A stretch of 64,000 nucleotides of DNA from an uncultured Lachnospiraceae bacterium (GTDB lineage: Bacteria; Bacillota; Clostridia; Lachnospirales; Lachnospiraceae). The stretch spans positions 1 through 64,000 of the forward strand of contig CAMWTP010000014.1 in assembly GCA_947177165.1 (NCBI GenBank), in the 5' to 3' direction. Positions within the stretch are counted from its first letter, which is position 1, and each line of letters opens with the position of its first letter. Both the position numbers and the translations under genes were made by a program. Below are positions 54,638 through 63,065 of the stretch, piece by piece. A model generated the notes under the pieces. That model was not told the origin of the DNA. It saw only the letters and a list, made by a program, of their open reading frames with translations, and did no database searches.

Positions 54638-55031
54638 CTATCCTGTCTCCTTCCCCAGACAACTCCTCCGAAACTCCGAGGGCGTCATATGCATATATTT
54701 CCGAAATGTGCGATTGTAATAGCTGATGTTGTTAAAACCGGATTTCATGGCAAAGTCTTCGATATCGTTCACAGGTCAAGAGGTGAAGCTGATTGGACGG
54801 AATGATGCAGATACTATTCTCCCGCACCGGACAGACTGCGCCGCCCAGATGCACCAACGCCTCCCCCTTTGTGATGACAAGAAACTCAATCTCCTCGTGC
54901 CAGTGACAGCCGATGCGCTCCTCGAAGGACCAATCGGGCGAGATATCATACAGCATCAGCGGAAACAAGGCATTTCCATGCGGCGTAGTCTCGCGCAGAT
55001 GGGCGATGTTTTGTGTTGGAATTTTTTTCAT
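54638..55031 (-). pseudogene. AraC-family regulator with large internal deletion
   Basis: ATG 55031 has a perfect GAGGAGG site. The N-terminal cupin runs for about 90 residues (HEEIEFLVITKGEALVHLGG). Its frame then stops, while the next frame continues EDFAMKSGFNNISYYNRTFR then KYMHMTPSEFRRS, the last helix-turn-helix of an AraC protein. About 150 residues between them are missing, so the DNA-binding domain is incomplete. It lies divergent to the GH31 gene it probably once controlled; its binding sites look intact. Confidence 0.75.
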
Positions 55032-55099
55032 GAGTCCTCCTCTCAATAAATTTCTCGTAAGCAGAGTTATGTATTTATATGAGCGCGATTAAATTGTTA

Positions 55100-55158
55100 A
55101 TATTGTATCAAGATGTGCAAATATTGTTCAAGATGAAAACTATGACAATCAATATAAT
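55100..55158 (+). promoter_or_regulatory. AraC-type operator and promoter of GH31
   Basis: ATATTGTATCAAGATG at 55100 and ATATTGTTCAAGATG at 55121 are direct repeats 21 bp (two helix turns) apart, the usual arrangement of AraC half-sites. TATAAT at 55153-55158 follows 17 bases after the second repeat without a good -35, as in activator-dependent promoters. Confidence 0.6.
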
Positions 55159-55263
55159 ACAATTATAGATGGTATTTGCGCAAATTACAACCAGAAACAT
55201 CCAGTTCAAAGAATTCATAGTTATACGGCTTAATAACTATCATCAAAACGGAGGAATCGATTT

Positions 55264-57237
55264 ATGAAATTTTGGAAAGAAAACGAATCACTCATGTGGA
55301 AACACCAGTACGAGACTGTGATGATCACACCGTGGGGAAAAAATGCACTCCGCATCCGCGCCACAAAGTATCCCGGTTTTACAGCACACGACTGGGCGTT
55401 GGAGGAACCGATACCTGACACCGCCGCCGATGTTTCCGTCGAAATCGGCAAAGATGCTGCTTCCATCACGAACGGGCGGCTCTGCATCAAGATCGATGCT
55501 GCGGGCATCATGACCTTCTACCGCGATGGTCAGAAATTTCTGAAAGAATACCATAGGGATTATGACCAGCCCTCGTGCCGGGAAAGCAGATGCCTCAGAA
55601 TCCGCGGGCGGGAGTACAAGGCGATTGTCGGCGGCGACTACGCCATAAAAGTACGCTTTGAGAGCAATGACAGAGAAAAAATCTATGGAATGGGACAGTA
55701 TCAGCAGCCCTACCTCGACTTAAAAGGCTGCACCTTAGAGCTTGCCCAGCGCAATTCCCAGATATCCATCCCGTTCGCGGTGTCCAGCCTGGGCTACGGC
55801 TTCCTGTGGAATCATCCGGGCGTCGGCAATGTGGTGTTTGGCAGGAACTATACCGAGTGGGAGGCAAAAGCCGCAAAGCAGCTGGATTACTGGATTACAG
55901 CGGATGACACCCCCGCAAAGATTTTGGAGAATTATACAGAAGTGACGGGAAGAACCCCTATGATTTCCGAGGAGCTCCTGGGGCTCTGGCAGTGCAAACT
56001 GCGCTACCGGACACAGGAGGAAGTGCTCGGTGTGGCGAGAAAATACAAAGAGCTCGGGATTCCCCTCGACGTGATTGTCATCGACTTTTTCCACTGGACC
56101 AGACAGGGTGACTGGAAATTCGACAAAGAATACTGGCCGGACCCCAAATCCATGTGCGATGAGCTGCATTCCATGGGAACTAAGGTTGTCGTGTCGGTGT
56201 GGCCCACTGTCGACAAAAAGAGTGAAAACTTCGGCGAACTGCTCGAGCGCGGTCTGCTGATTCAGACAGAGCGCGGCAGCAACCAGACCTACGAATTTCA
56301 GGGAGACTGTCTCACAATCGACGTGACCAACCCGGAAGCGCAAGCGTATCTGTGGGAAAAATGCAGACAAAATTATTATGATTACGGTATCGACATGTTC
56401 TGGCTGGACAACGCAGAGCCAGATTACAGCGTCTATGACTACGACAACTACCGGTATTATCTGGGCACCGGCCTGGAAGTCAGCAATCTGTATCCGAAAC
56501 TGTATACAAAGACTTTTTACAAACAGACAAAGGCGCTCTCGCTCGTGCGCTGCGGCTGGGCTGGAATCCAGAAATATGCATCCCTTCTCTGGTCTGGCGA
56601 TATCCCGAGCACCTTCGAATCCCTAAGAGACCAGATTAGCGCCGGACTCAATATGGGGCTTGCCGGAATTCCCTGGTGGACGACCGACATTGGCGGTTTT
56701 ATGACCGATGACGTGGCAGACGCAGATTTTCGCGAGCTCTTACTGCGTTGGTTTGAGTTTGCGGTGTTCAGCCCGATTCTGCGCATGCACGGCGACCGCG
56801 GTCCCCATGATATCCCGCCGCTCTCCGACAAAGAATGGGGCGGCGGAAGCCTGTTCACCGGGCAGTCCAACGAACTCTGGAGCTACGGCGGGGAAGTGTT
56901 TGATATCCTGAAAAAACAGCTGGAACTTCGTCTGTCGCTGAAACCCTATATCAAAAAGCTGATGCGTGAGGCTTCAGAGACCGGCGCCCCGCTGCTCCGC
57001 ACAATGTTCTATGAATTTCCCGATGACCCGCACTGCTGGGAACTGGACGATCAGTACATGTTCGGAAATCAATACTTAGTCGCCCCTATTCTCCAGTTAG
57101 GTCAGCGTGAACGCGAAGTTTATCTGCCAAACGGCAGTTGGAAGAATCTGTCGGACAACCGGATTTTTGAAGGGAAAAAGACAATTCCCTGCGACGCCCC
57201 CTTAGACCTGATTCCGGTATTTGAGCGCTTAGGGTAG
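55264..57237 (+). CDS. Glycoside hydrolase family 31 (alpha-glucosidase/alpha-xylosidase type)
   Basis: This 657-residue cytosolic enzyme cleaves alpha-linked glucose or xylose from oligosaccharides. The N-terminal beta-sandwich includes KIYGMGQYQQPYLDLKG. The TIM barrel carries LGLWQCKLRYRTQEEV and IPLDVIVIDFFHW. The catalytic nucleophile is in FWLDNAEPD and the acid/base region is WSGDIPSTFESLRDQI. PWWTTDIGGF is a family signature. No signal peptide is present, so it acts on imported sugars. GGAGGA precedes the ATG. The divergent AraC regulator is broken. Confidence 0.93.
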   Translation: MKFWKENESLMWKHQYETVMITPWGKNALRIRATKYPGFTAHDWALEEPIPDTAADVSVEIGKDAASITNGRLCIKIDAAGIMTFYRDGQKFLKEYHRDYDQPSCRESRCLRIRGREYKAIVGGDYAIKVRFESNDREKIYGMGQYQQPYLDLKGCTLELAQRNSQISIPFAVSSLGYGFLWNHPGVGNVVFGRNYTEWEAKAAKQLDYWITADDTPAKILENYTEVTGRTPMISEELLGLWQCKLRYRTQEEVLGVARKYKELGIPLDVIVIDFFHWTRQGDWKFDKEYWPDPKSMCDELHSMGTKVVVSVWPTVDKKSENFGELLERGLLIQTERGSNQTYEFQGDCLTIDVTNPEAQAYLWEKCRQNYYDYGIDMFWLDNAEPDYSVYDYDNYRYYLGTGLEVSNLYPKLYTKTFYKQTKALSLVRCGWAGIQKYASLLWSGDIPSTFESLRDQISAGLNMGLAGIPWWTTDIGGFMTDDVADADFRELLLRWFEFAVFSPILRMHGDRGPHDIPPLSDKEWGGGSLFTGQSNELWSYGGEVFDILKKQLELRLSLKPYIKKLMREASETGAPLLRTMFYEFPDDPHCWELDDQYMFGNQYLVAPILQLGQREREVYLPNGSWKNLSDNRIFEGKKTIPCDAPLDLIPVFERLG

Positions 57238-57262
57238 CCCGCAGCACACCCGGAAACACAGC

Positions 57263-57310
57263 AAATCCACAACAGGATGAAACCACGGTGCTTCATCTTG
57301 TTGTGGATTT
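57263..57310 (+). terminator. Hairpin terminator after GH31
   Basis: AAATCCACAACA pairs with TGTTGTGGATTT and GATGAA with TTCATC, giving a stem of about 19 bases, followed by CCCTTTTC. It separates the converging GH31 and MerR genes. Confidence 0.85.
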
Positions 57311-57345
57311 CCCTTTTCACATGCGTCATTTTATCCGCAAAATTC

Positions 57346-58191
57346 TTATGAATAAAACGCCTGTATCGCCTGCCCGATATACGCGGTCACACCGTCGCCG
57401 TAGATGCTGTCCTGTACTTTCTGCATCGTTTCGTTGGTCTGATAGCTGGCTGCAAGCTCCAGCATCAGAGCGGTGACATCATCCATCTGGTACAGCTGTT
57501 TTGCCACGAAATCATACTCACCGACAATCTCTCTCACTTCAAGCGTATTGACATCTGTCCCCAATTTGGCAGCAAGCTTCTGCATAATTGCGGTGATACG
57601 CTTCTGATACGCTGTGATCAGACCTGCATCTGTGGGATTCTTCTGCGCCTCCATCGCCTTTTCCCTGCTTCCATACCACTTGACAATCTTTGCAAAATTT
57701 TCCTGTGCCTCCTGTGACGCCGCGTTTTCCAAAAACTGCCGTCTCCACTCATCCTCACTTCCATAATGCGAGATGAAAAGTGCTCTCTGTGCCTCGCTGC
57801 AATTCTCATACAGCGAGTTCCATATCTCCTCGATCTCGCTCTTGCCAAACACTTCAAAATCCATCCTGTTCTCTCCTTTCAGAATCTCATCAATGCTTGC
57901 GATCAGGCGCTCCATGCGCTCCTTTTTGCTGACAAGCATTTTGCGCTGCATCTGCAGTATCCCGTCTCGGTCAAATGCCGGATTTTCCATGACAGCCTTG
58001 ATTTCTTTCAGGGGAATGTCAAACTCCCGGAAAAATAAAATCTGCCGCAGTGCTTCCAACGCTTTATCGTCATAAAGCCGGTATCCCGCATCACTTTTCT
58101 CTGTCGGTGAAAACAGTCCGATCTCATCATAATAGTGAAGTGTGCGCACGCTAATACCTGTCATGTCTGAAATTTCCTTTACTGTCATCAT
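57346..58191 (-). CDS. MerR-family regulator with TipAS-like drug-binding domain
   Basis: A 281-residue activator. Residues 1-72 are the MerR winged helix (TVKEISDMTGISVRTLHYYD, DAGYRLYDDKALEAL). Residues of about 75-110 form the dimer coiled coil. The C-terminal 150 residues match the TipAS antibiotic-recognition fold (SEAQRALFISHYGSEDEWRR, KIVKWYGSREKAM). TipA-type proteins bind thiopeptides or other drugs and activate their own promoter. ATG 58191 has GGAGG six bases upstream. Its promoter has the 19-bp spacer and dyad of MerR targets, so autoregulation is likely. Confidence 0.93.
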   Translation of the reverse strand: MMTVKEISDMTGISVRTLHYYDEIGLFSPTEKSDAGYRLYDDKALEALRQILFFREFDIPLKEIKAVMENPAFDRDGILQMQRKMLVSKKERMERLIASIDEILKGENRMDFEVFGKSEIEEIWNSLYENCSEAQRALFISHYGSEDEWRRQFLENAASQEAQENFAKIVKWYGSREKAMEAQKNPTDAGLITAYQKRITAIMQKLAAKLGTDVNTLEVREIVGEYDFVAKQLYQMDDVTALMLELAASYQTNETMQKVQDSIYGDGVTAYIGQAIQAFYS

Positions 58192-58337
58192 ATGAATCCT
58201 CCATTCTCCCGTATCACGTATTTTCCTACAGCCCCTAACCTGGACAAGGCAAAAGCAAATATTTGCCATTTGCGCAGGATTTCATTGTTAAGAGCCTAAG
58301 GAACCCGGGATACACAACAAAATGATAAAACTGCAAA

Positions 58338-58369
58338 GAAACAGCCAAGGTGTACGAACCACCTGTTTC
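58338..58369 (-). promoter_or_regulatory. Leader hairpin upstream of the MerR-TipAS gene
   Basis: GAAACAGGTG and CACCTTGGCTGTTTC pair with a small bulge, followed on the minus strand by a short T-run. It lies in the 190-base leader between promoter and start, and may be a terminator or attenuator. Confidence 0.45.
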
Positions 58370-58387
58370 TGTCTCCTCACAGTTTCT

Positions 58388-58418
58388 AAGATACGGTATG
58401 ACGCTCCGTGAGTGTCAA
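58388..58418 (-). promoter_or_regulatory. MerR-type promoter (19-bp spacer) of the MerR-TipAS gene
   Basis: On the minus strand TTGACA (58413-58418) and TATCTT (58388-58393) are 19 bases apart. The spacer and -35 hold the dyad TGACACTCACGGAGCGTCA (58399-58417), symmetric but for one position per arm. The long spacer with an internal dyad is diagnostic of MerR-activated promoters. Confidence 0.8.
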
Positions 58419-58443
58419 CCCTGTTTTTTTAATTTTTCTGTTC

Positions 58444-58998
58444 CTATCTTCCAAGATCGAGACTCGCAAAGTCGATATACAGATCCTCATAGATCCCCAC
58501 CTTGACGATATCCTGGAATGTATATGCATTTACAGCAAATTTGTCACCGTCCATACTGTACACATGGATTCCGTTGTTTTCCGGATCTACAATCCAGTAC
58601 TCGCGCACATGTGCGTTACTGTACAAATTCAGTTTTGTAATATAATCATTCTTCGGATTGGACGGGGAGGCAATCTCGATAATCCAATCGGGCGCCCCGA
58701 GACAGCCGCGGTCGTTTAATTTATCAGGGTCGCAGATGACAGAGATGTCCGGCTCCAGCACAGTGTCCTCGTTCTCGTCCAGCTGTACACCGAAAGGAGC
58801 GGGATATACTTCACATTTTCCGCCTTTGGTCTTGATATAGTTCAAAATAGCAAAATGCAGTTCTCCTAATATTTTCTGATGAATCCGGCTTGGCGAAGCC
58901 ATATAGACAATCTCACCGTCAATCAGCTCTGCTCGGATATCGTCAGGCATATTGTAATAATCCTCGACTGTACAGTATTTTTCCCGTGGTAATCCCAT
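58444..58998 (-). CDS. Uma2 family (DUF820) PD-(D/E)XK endonuclease-like protein
   Basis: A 184-residue restriction-endonuclease-like protein. Conserved blocks are RAELIDGEIVYMASPSRIHQ, EPDISVICDPDKL with the metal-ligand Asp, PDWIIEIASPSN in place of ExK, and YWIVDPENN. The family is widespread in Cyanobacteria and Clostridia and its substrate is unknown. ATG 58998 follows GGAGG. No partner gene is evident. Confidence 0.88.
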   Translation of the reverse strand: MGLPREKYCTVEDYYNMPDDIRAELIDGEIVYMASPSRIHQKILGELHFAILNYIKTKGGKCEVYPAPFGVQLDENEDTVLEPDISVICDPDKLNDRGCLGAPDWIIEIASPSNPKNDYITKLNLYSNAHVREYWIVDPENNGIHVYSMDGDKFAVNAYTFQDIVKVGIYEDLYIDFASLDLGR

Positions 58999-59069
58999 AA
59001 TCAATCCTCCGTTCCTATCTTTTCATACAGCATAACACGGTTTTGACAAAATGAAAAGAAGAAATCCTG

Positions 59070-59534
59070 TCAGCAGCGATGAACATACATCCGCGACAGC
59101 TCTGGCTCTCCATCCCCCTGCACCATGCACAGGAATTCCCATCCGTAGCGCTCATAGAATGATGTGTGGTCAGTCAGCAAATACAGGGTATCGATTCCCC
59201 GCTCCTTCATATCTGTGCAGACAGTATTCAGCAACGCGCCCGCCACACCCTGTCCTCTCTTCTGCTCCTCCGTGTAGACTGCACAGACATTCGGCGCGAG
59301 GTCTTTTCTGTCATGAAAATCATTTTCAATTACCCCCATCCCGCCGATGATCTGATTCCCTTCCATCGCCAGATACCACTGTGGGACAGCATTTTCCATG
59401 GTCAGGCAGTCTTCCATGCTCTCCAAGTACGCCTCCAGCGGAATACCCCACTTCTCATGAAACCACTGCGCCGCACGTTCCTTTAACTCTGGTCTGTCCA
59501 CCATCCAGATTATTTCATGTGCTCTCTGTTCCAT
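59070..59534 (-). CDS. GNAT family N-acetyltransferase
   Basis: A 154-residue acetyltransferase. PNVCAVYTEEQKRGQGVAGALL contains the acetyl-CoA pyrophosphate loop QKRGQGVA, and LTDHTSFYERYGWEFL is motif B. Substrate is unknown. The start overlaps the phosphoesterase stop by 25 bases, so the two are co-transcribed and translationally coupled, the phosphoesterase first. Confidence 0.88.
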   Translation of the reverse strand: MEQRAHEIIWMVDRPELKERAAQWFHEKWGIPLEAYLESMEDCLTMENAVPQWYLAMEGNQIIGGMGVIENDFHDRKDLAPNVCAVYTEEQKRGQGVAGALLNTVCTDMKERGIDTLYLLTDHTSFYERYGWEFLCMVQGDGEPELSRMYVHRC

Positions 59535-60409
59535 ATGCTCTCACTCCCTCCAAACAATTCCTCATGTGCCCTTTTCCAATAGATTTCCGGTATCTCTGGC
59601 CAGATGCATTTGCCGGCTGCCCGTTCGCATAATTCCATCGCCCTGCGCAGCATCTTTCCGAGTGTGACCGTTCCGCCTGTCAGGATTCGCTCTGTTCCCA
59701 GCGTCCAGAATGGCGCAATCTCATATAATCCTTTCTCCCACATCTCCTCAATGGTGCGCCTGACATCATACTCCAGTGCCACAAACTCCGGTTTCCATTC
59801 CCGATTGTCACTGTGCAGAATCATAAAATACGTTTTTGCAGCCCCATTCTCGTTCAGCGACAATCCGACAGAACCGGGATTCCATACTACTTTGGAATAC
59901 ACTTCTATATTCATTACCTTGTGCGTGTGCCCGCTCACAATGTATCTCTCGCCAACTTCCGCCAAGATCTCTTTGTTGACGCTCCTTCCCTCGCGGATAT
60001 CCTCCCGCACATTACGCGGTGAACCGTGGCAAATGCGGATATCCTCCATACCGTCTATCCGAATACAGTCCGTTATCGGCAGCGACGACAAAAAAGCCAT
60101 GTCCTCCTGCGATAACTGCTGGTTTCCATAGCGTATCATTCCGACAGTACTCGGATAGGCGTCCCACTCCGGGTGTCCCTCCCCCAGACCGGATAACTGA
60201 TAATCTTCCTTATTTCCCTTTATGATATAGCATGGCTTTCTCTTCTGCAAATCATACAAAGTGTCCATCACCTGTCTGATTCCGGGAAACTCTCCTACAT
60301 AGTCTCCCAGAAAGCAATACGCATCAATGTCCTGCTTTTCCAAATATTCCATACACGTTTCCAGTGCAATGTGATTTCCATGAATATCTGATAACACTGC
60401 AATGTTCAT
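59510..60409 (-). CDS. Calcineurin-like metallophosphoesterase
   Basis: A 299-residue protein of the MPE/YfcE-like group. Metal-binding motifs are DIHGN (residues 8-12), GDYVG, GNKED, CHGSP and GHTH. Lys stands where GNH is usual, and the YfcE group often varies here. The last 100 residues form a helical extension. It probably hydrolyses a phosphodiester or nucleotide. It is coupled to the acetyltransferase gene downstream. Confidence 0.88.
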   Translation of the reverse strand: MNIAVLSDIHGNHIALETCMEYLEKQDIDAYCFLGDYVGEFPGIRQVMDTLYDLQKRKPCYIIKGNKEDYQLSGLGEGHPEWDAYPSTVGMIRYGNQQLSQEDMAFLSSLPITDCIRIDGMEDIRICHGSPRNVREDIREGRSVNKEILAEVGERYIVSGHTHKVMNIEVYSKVVWNPGSVGLSLNENGAAKTYFMILHSDNREWKPEFVALEYDVRRTIEEMWEKGLYEIAPFWTLGTERILTGGTVTLGKMLRRAMELCERAAGKCIWPEIPEIYWKRAHEELFGGSESIWNREHMK

Positions 60410-60465
60410 GACGTTTTCCTCCTCCCTGTAATTCTCCGACTAAATGAGTCAGCCAGCAATGCCCA

Positions 60466-60577
60466 TTACAGTCGTATCAAATCTTTCTTCAGATCAGGTC
60501 TGCCGAAGAATTCTTCATCACATCCACAAGCTGACAGCTTTCTCGAGTTCTTCGTGCGCTTCTGTTATTTTCAACAT
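60466..60577 (-). pseudogene. Short frameshifted ORF
   Basis: ATG 60577, with AAAGG six bases upstream, opens MLKITEAHEELEKA and then meets a stop. Removing one A in the run GAGAAAGC would extend it through LSACGCDEEFFGRPDLKKDL to a stop at 60466. It appears to be a small gene with a single-base insertion; no family is recognised. Confidence 0.4.
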
Positions 60578-60650
60578 TTTAATCCTTTCTGATCACCTGT
60601 TCATCCAGTTCCAGTCTGTAATCATGTCACCTTTCCTGACAAACTAAAAG

Positions 60651-60980
60651 TTAGACGCCCCTGGATTTTAGGTATCTATCCTCATCTTCTCTCGCCTCAA
60701 TAAACGCTTTTTCCAAATCAATGTTGTAAAAACTTGCTAATCGCATTACTTGTGCAATTACATCTGCCATCTCATTTCCTAAACGCTCATTTGTATCGCT
60801 TACCTCGCCTTCTAATGCATAATATCTTTCTTTTATCATAACCTGCTTTGCGAGTTCGCCGACTTGTTTCGACAGTTCAATCATTGCACCTTCTGCATTC
60901 CACTCCTGTAATTCAATCCTATTAAATCTCTTTACAACTTCCCTGTACATTTCTTCCATTTCTACAAAAGTTTTGCTCAT
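60651..60980 (-). CDS. MazG-like nucleotide pyrophosphohydrolase
   Basis: A 109-residue all-alpha NTP pyrophosphatase-type protein. The metal site is in ELSKQVGELAKQV and LGNEMADVIAQVMRLA, where E..E and E..D ligands are spaced as in MazG, followed by NIDLEKAFIEAREDEDRYL. Members clean up non-canonical or excess nucleotides. ATG 60980 follows GGAGG. It is single-gene. Confidence 0.85.
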   Translation of the reverse strand: MSKTFVEMEEMYREVVKRFNRIELQEWNAEGAMIELSKQVGELAKQVMIKERYYALEGEVSDTNERLGNEMADVIAQVMRLASFYNIDLEKAFIEAREDEDRYLKSRGV

Positions 60981-61041
60981 AAACACCTCCATAATTCCGA
61001 TTTGTTTTCATCAGGAACATTACTCCAAAAGCACGCAAAAA

Positions 61042-62310
61042 TTATAGATTCCGGAAGCACTGACAGAGCGGCGCATATGTCACAATCTCAAGCGCTCCCT
61101 GCTCTGCAATTTTTTGATTGACTTTCCGAGCCGTCTCTCTCCACGCAGAAGCATGCGCTGCATACTCCGCTGGATAATGTTTTTCTATATACTCTGTCAA
61201 TACCCTGGCATCCGTGATGCCTGTCAGATGGTTCTGGAAAACGTCATGCCTGACCGTTGCAAAATGTGCACAAAATTTCTGCTCGAGCTGTTCCCTCCTG
61301 TTCTTTTGACATGCTGTCAGTTTGGAAAAATCCACGCCTGCACCGACACTTGCAAACAGCCGGTTTACTTCCTCCATAAATCCGTAGGAACTGTATGTCG
61401 AGAGCATAAAACCTTCCTTATTTAATGCGCATTTTGCTTTTTCCATCAGCGCATCTTTGTCAGCAATAAAATCCCACAAATGATTGGCGACAATCCGGTC
61501 GTATTTTTCTCTCTGCACCTTTGGACAATCCTGTTCAGAATCAGCCTGCGCACCGCCAGCAGACCTCTCGGACGGCAGATTTTCTTTATATTGGCAAGGA
61601 CATAGGAAATCCTGCTCCAGATCCTGCCGCAAAAACAGGAACTTCACATCCTTTTGCAGAAACTTTTTATTTTCCAGGTAAAAATGTTCCAGATAATCGA
61701 TCGCCGAGCTCAATTTCTCTACAACGGTGATCGTCACACCCTCCGGTATTCTGGTCCAGTTCCTGATCCACAGGTTTCCATGTCCGCATCCCATATCCAG
61801 TACCGCTGCACCGGAACAGACCTGCAGCCGGTCGTAGACCCACTGAAACCAGTTCTGTTGATTGCGGGAATACGTCTCATAGAACTCATATCGGTAATCA
61901 AACGGAGCTTCCATGTCCTTCACACGCAGAATGTCCAATACAGACTCCATGTTTTCTCGCTCGTTGTCTGTTTCGCTGCATGCAAAAAGCGCATCCTCCA
62001 GAGATGCGATAACCTGATTCATCTGATCCCGCTTCTGCTCCAGCAGCAGTTTCTGCCCCCATAGGATCTCCGCGAGCGACTCCTCACTCTGACTCTCGAT
62101 CATGTGGTCAATCTGCTTTAAGGACAGTCCGGCATACTGCAATAGCTTTATCTTCTGCAGCTGCATTGCCGACTGTCTGTCATACAGGCGATAGCCTCCC
62201 TCCGTGTAGGCGACAGGCTTTAGCAGACCTTTCTTGTCATAGTAACGAATCGTTCGCGAGGAAACCCCTGCCAGCTCTGCGAGCTCTCCTGCTGTGTATC
62301 TCCCTTCCAT
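61042..62310 (-). CDS. MerR regulator fused to a SAM-dependent methyltransferase
   Basis: A 422-residue fusion. Residues 1-72 are a MerR winged helix (YTAGELAELAGVSSRTIRYY, GGYRLYDRQSA). A coiled-coil dimer helix runs to about 120. The C-terminal 270 residues form a Rossmann methyltransferase with motif I VLDMGCGHGNLW and motif II ITVVEK, then KYDRIVANHLWDF. The methyltransferase may serve as ligand-binding sensor or as an enzyme modifying a drug. The promoter has a 19-bp spacer with a perfect dyad, so it autoregulates. Its own gene is the only evident target. Confidence 0.9.
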   Translation of the reverse strand: MEGRYTAGELAELAGVSSRTIRYYDKKGLLKPVAYTEGGYRLYDRQSAMQLQKIKLLQYAGLSLKQIDHMIESQSEESLAEILWGQKLLLEQKRDQMNQVIASLEDALFACSETDNERENMESVLDILRVKDMEAPFDYRYEFYETYSRNQQNWFQWVYDRLQVCSGAAVLDMGCGHGNLWIRNWTRIPEGVTITVVEKLSSAIDYLEHFYLENKKFLQKDVKFLFLRQDLEQDFLCPCQYKENLPSERSAGGAQADSEQDCPKVQREKYDRIVANHLWDFIADKDALMEKAKCALNKEGFMLSTYSSYGFMEEVNRLFASVGAGVDFSKLTACQKNRREQLEQKFCAHFATVRHDVFQNHLTGITDARVLTEYIEKHYPAEYAAHASAWRETARKVNQKIAEQGALEIVTYAPLCQCFRNL

Positions 62311-62376
62311 AACATCGCGCTCCTTATTGTTCCAGCGAAGGCACCGTGAAAATCTTTTCCGCTGTCTCCACTGTAC

Positions 62377-62407
62377 ATTATAAAGGTTGACGCTGCGTCA
62401 ATGTCAA
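62377..62407 (-). promoter_or_regulatory. MerR-type promoter (19-bp spacer) of the MerR-methyltransferase gene
   Basis: On the minus strand TTGACA (62402-62407) and TATAAT (62377-62382) are consensus hexamers 19 bases apart. The spacer holds TTGACGCAGCGTCAA (62387-62401), a perfect dyad around one base. The -35 overlaps the rhomboid stop codon. Confidence 0.88.
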
Positions 62408-62991
62408 TACCTGTTCATCTTATTTTTGTGCATCACATAACCTAATCCTGCGCCAACACAGCCGCCTATGATGTGTGTCAGCTGCGATATATTGTCGCTG
62501 GTGACAATGCCGCTGTAAATCTGCCCTCCGATATAGAGCGCCGCGACAAGGATTAGCGTGATTGGTATTGTCCCTTCCTTCACGCTGGTAAACGGAGACA
62601 ATAGTATGAACGCAAACACCACACCGCTCGCGCCGAGCAGCTGTATATGCGGGAAAAAGATAAAGTGCACAATCCCTGTCACCAGCGCTGTCGCAAGAAT
62701 GACAAACAAAATATTGGAAGATCCGTACTTTTCCTCCAGCAGCGGTCCCACAATCAGCAGCAGCATGATATTTCCGATAAAATGCTCCCAGTTCGCATGT
62801 CCAAGCACGTGCCCGAACAGCCGCACATATGTCAGCGGGGACAGCAGCGAAGAACGGTACACGCTAAACAGTGCATTGGTCGTCCACCCTTTTGTGATCC
62901 ACCCCAATGCCAGTGACAGAAAGCAGACCGCCGTAAAACAGATCACGACCGGCGAGTTGAATGAGAACCTGATTTTTCTTTTGTTTTTCAT
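62404..62991 (-). CDS. Rhomboid family intramembrane serine protease
   Basis: A 195-residue protease with about six membrane helices. The early loop GHVLGHANWEHFIGN matches the rhomboid HxxxxHxxxN motif. GASGVVFAF carries the catalytic Ser, and the catalytic His is in LTHIIGG in the last helix. Rhomboids cleave single-span membrane proteins within the bilayer. The substrate is unknown. The 3' end is overlapped by the promoter of the next gene. Confidence 0.9.
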   Translation of the reverse strand: MKNKRKIRFSFNSPVVICFTAVCFLSLALGWITKGWTTNALFSVYRSSLLSPLTYVRLFGHVLGHANWEHFIGNIMLLLIVGPLLEEKYGSSNILFVILATALVTGIVHFIFFPHIQLLGASGVVFAFILLSPFTSVKEGTIPITLILVAALYIGGQIYSGIVTSDNISQLTHIIGGCVGAGLGYVMHKNKMNRY

Positions 62992-63065
62992 ACGCTTCTC
63001 CTTTTTACAGTATTTTTAGTCCTTATCATATACTAACACCCATAACATGTCAACAAAATTCCGCT

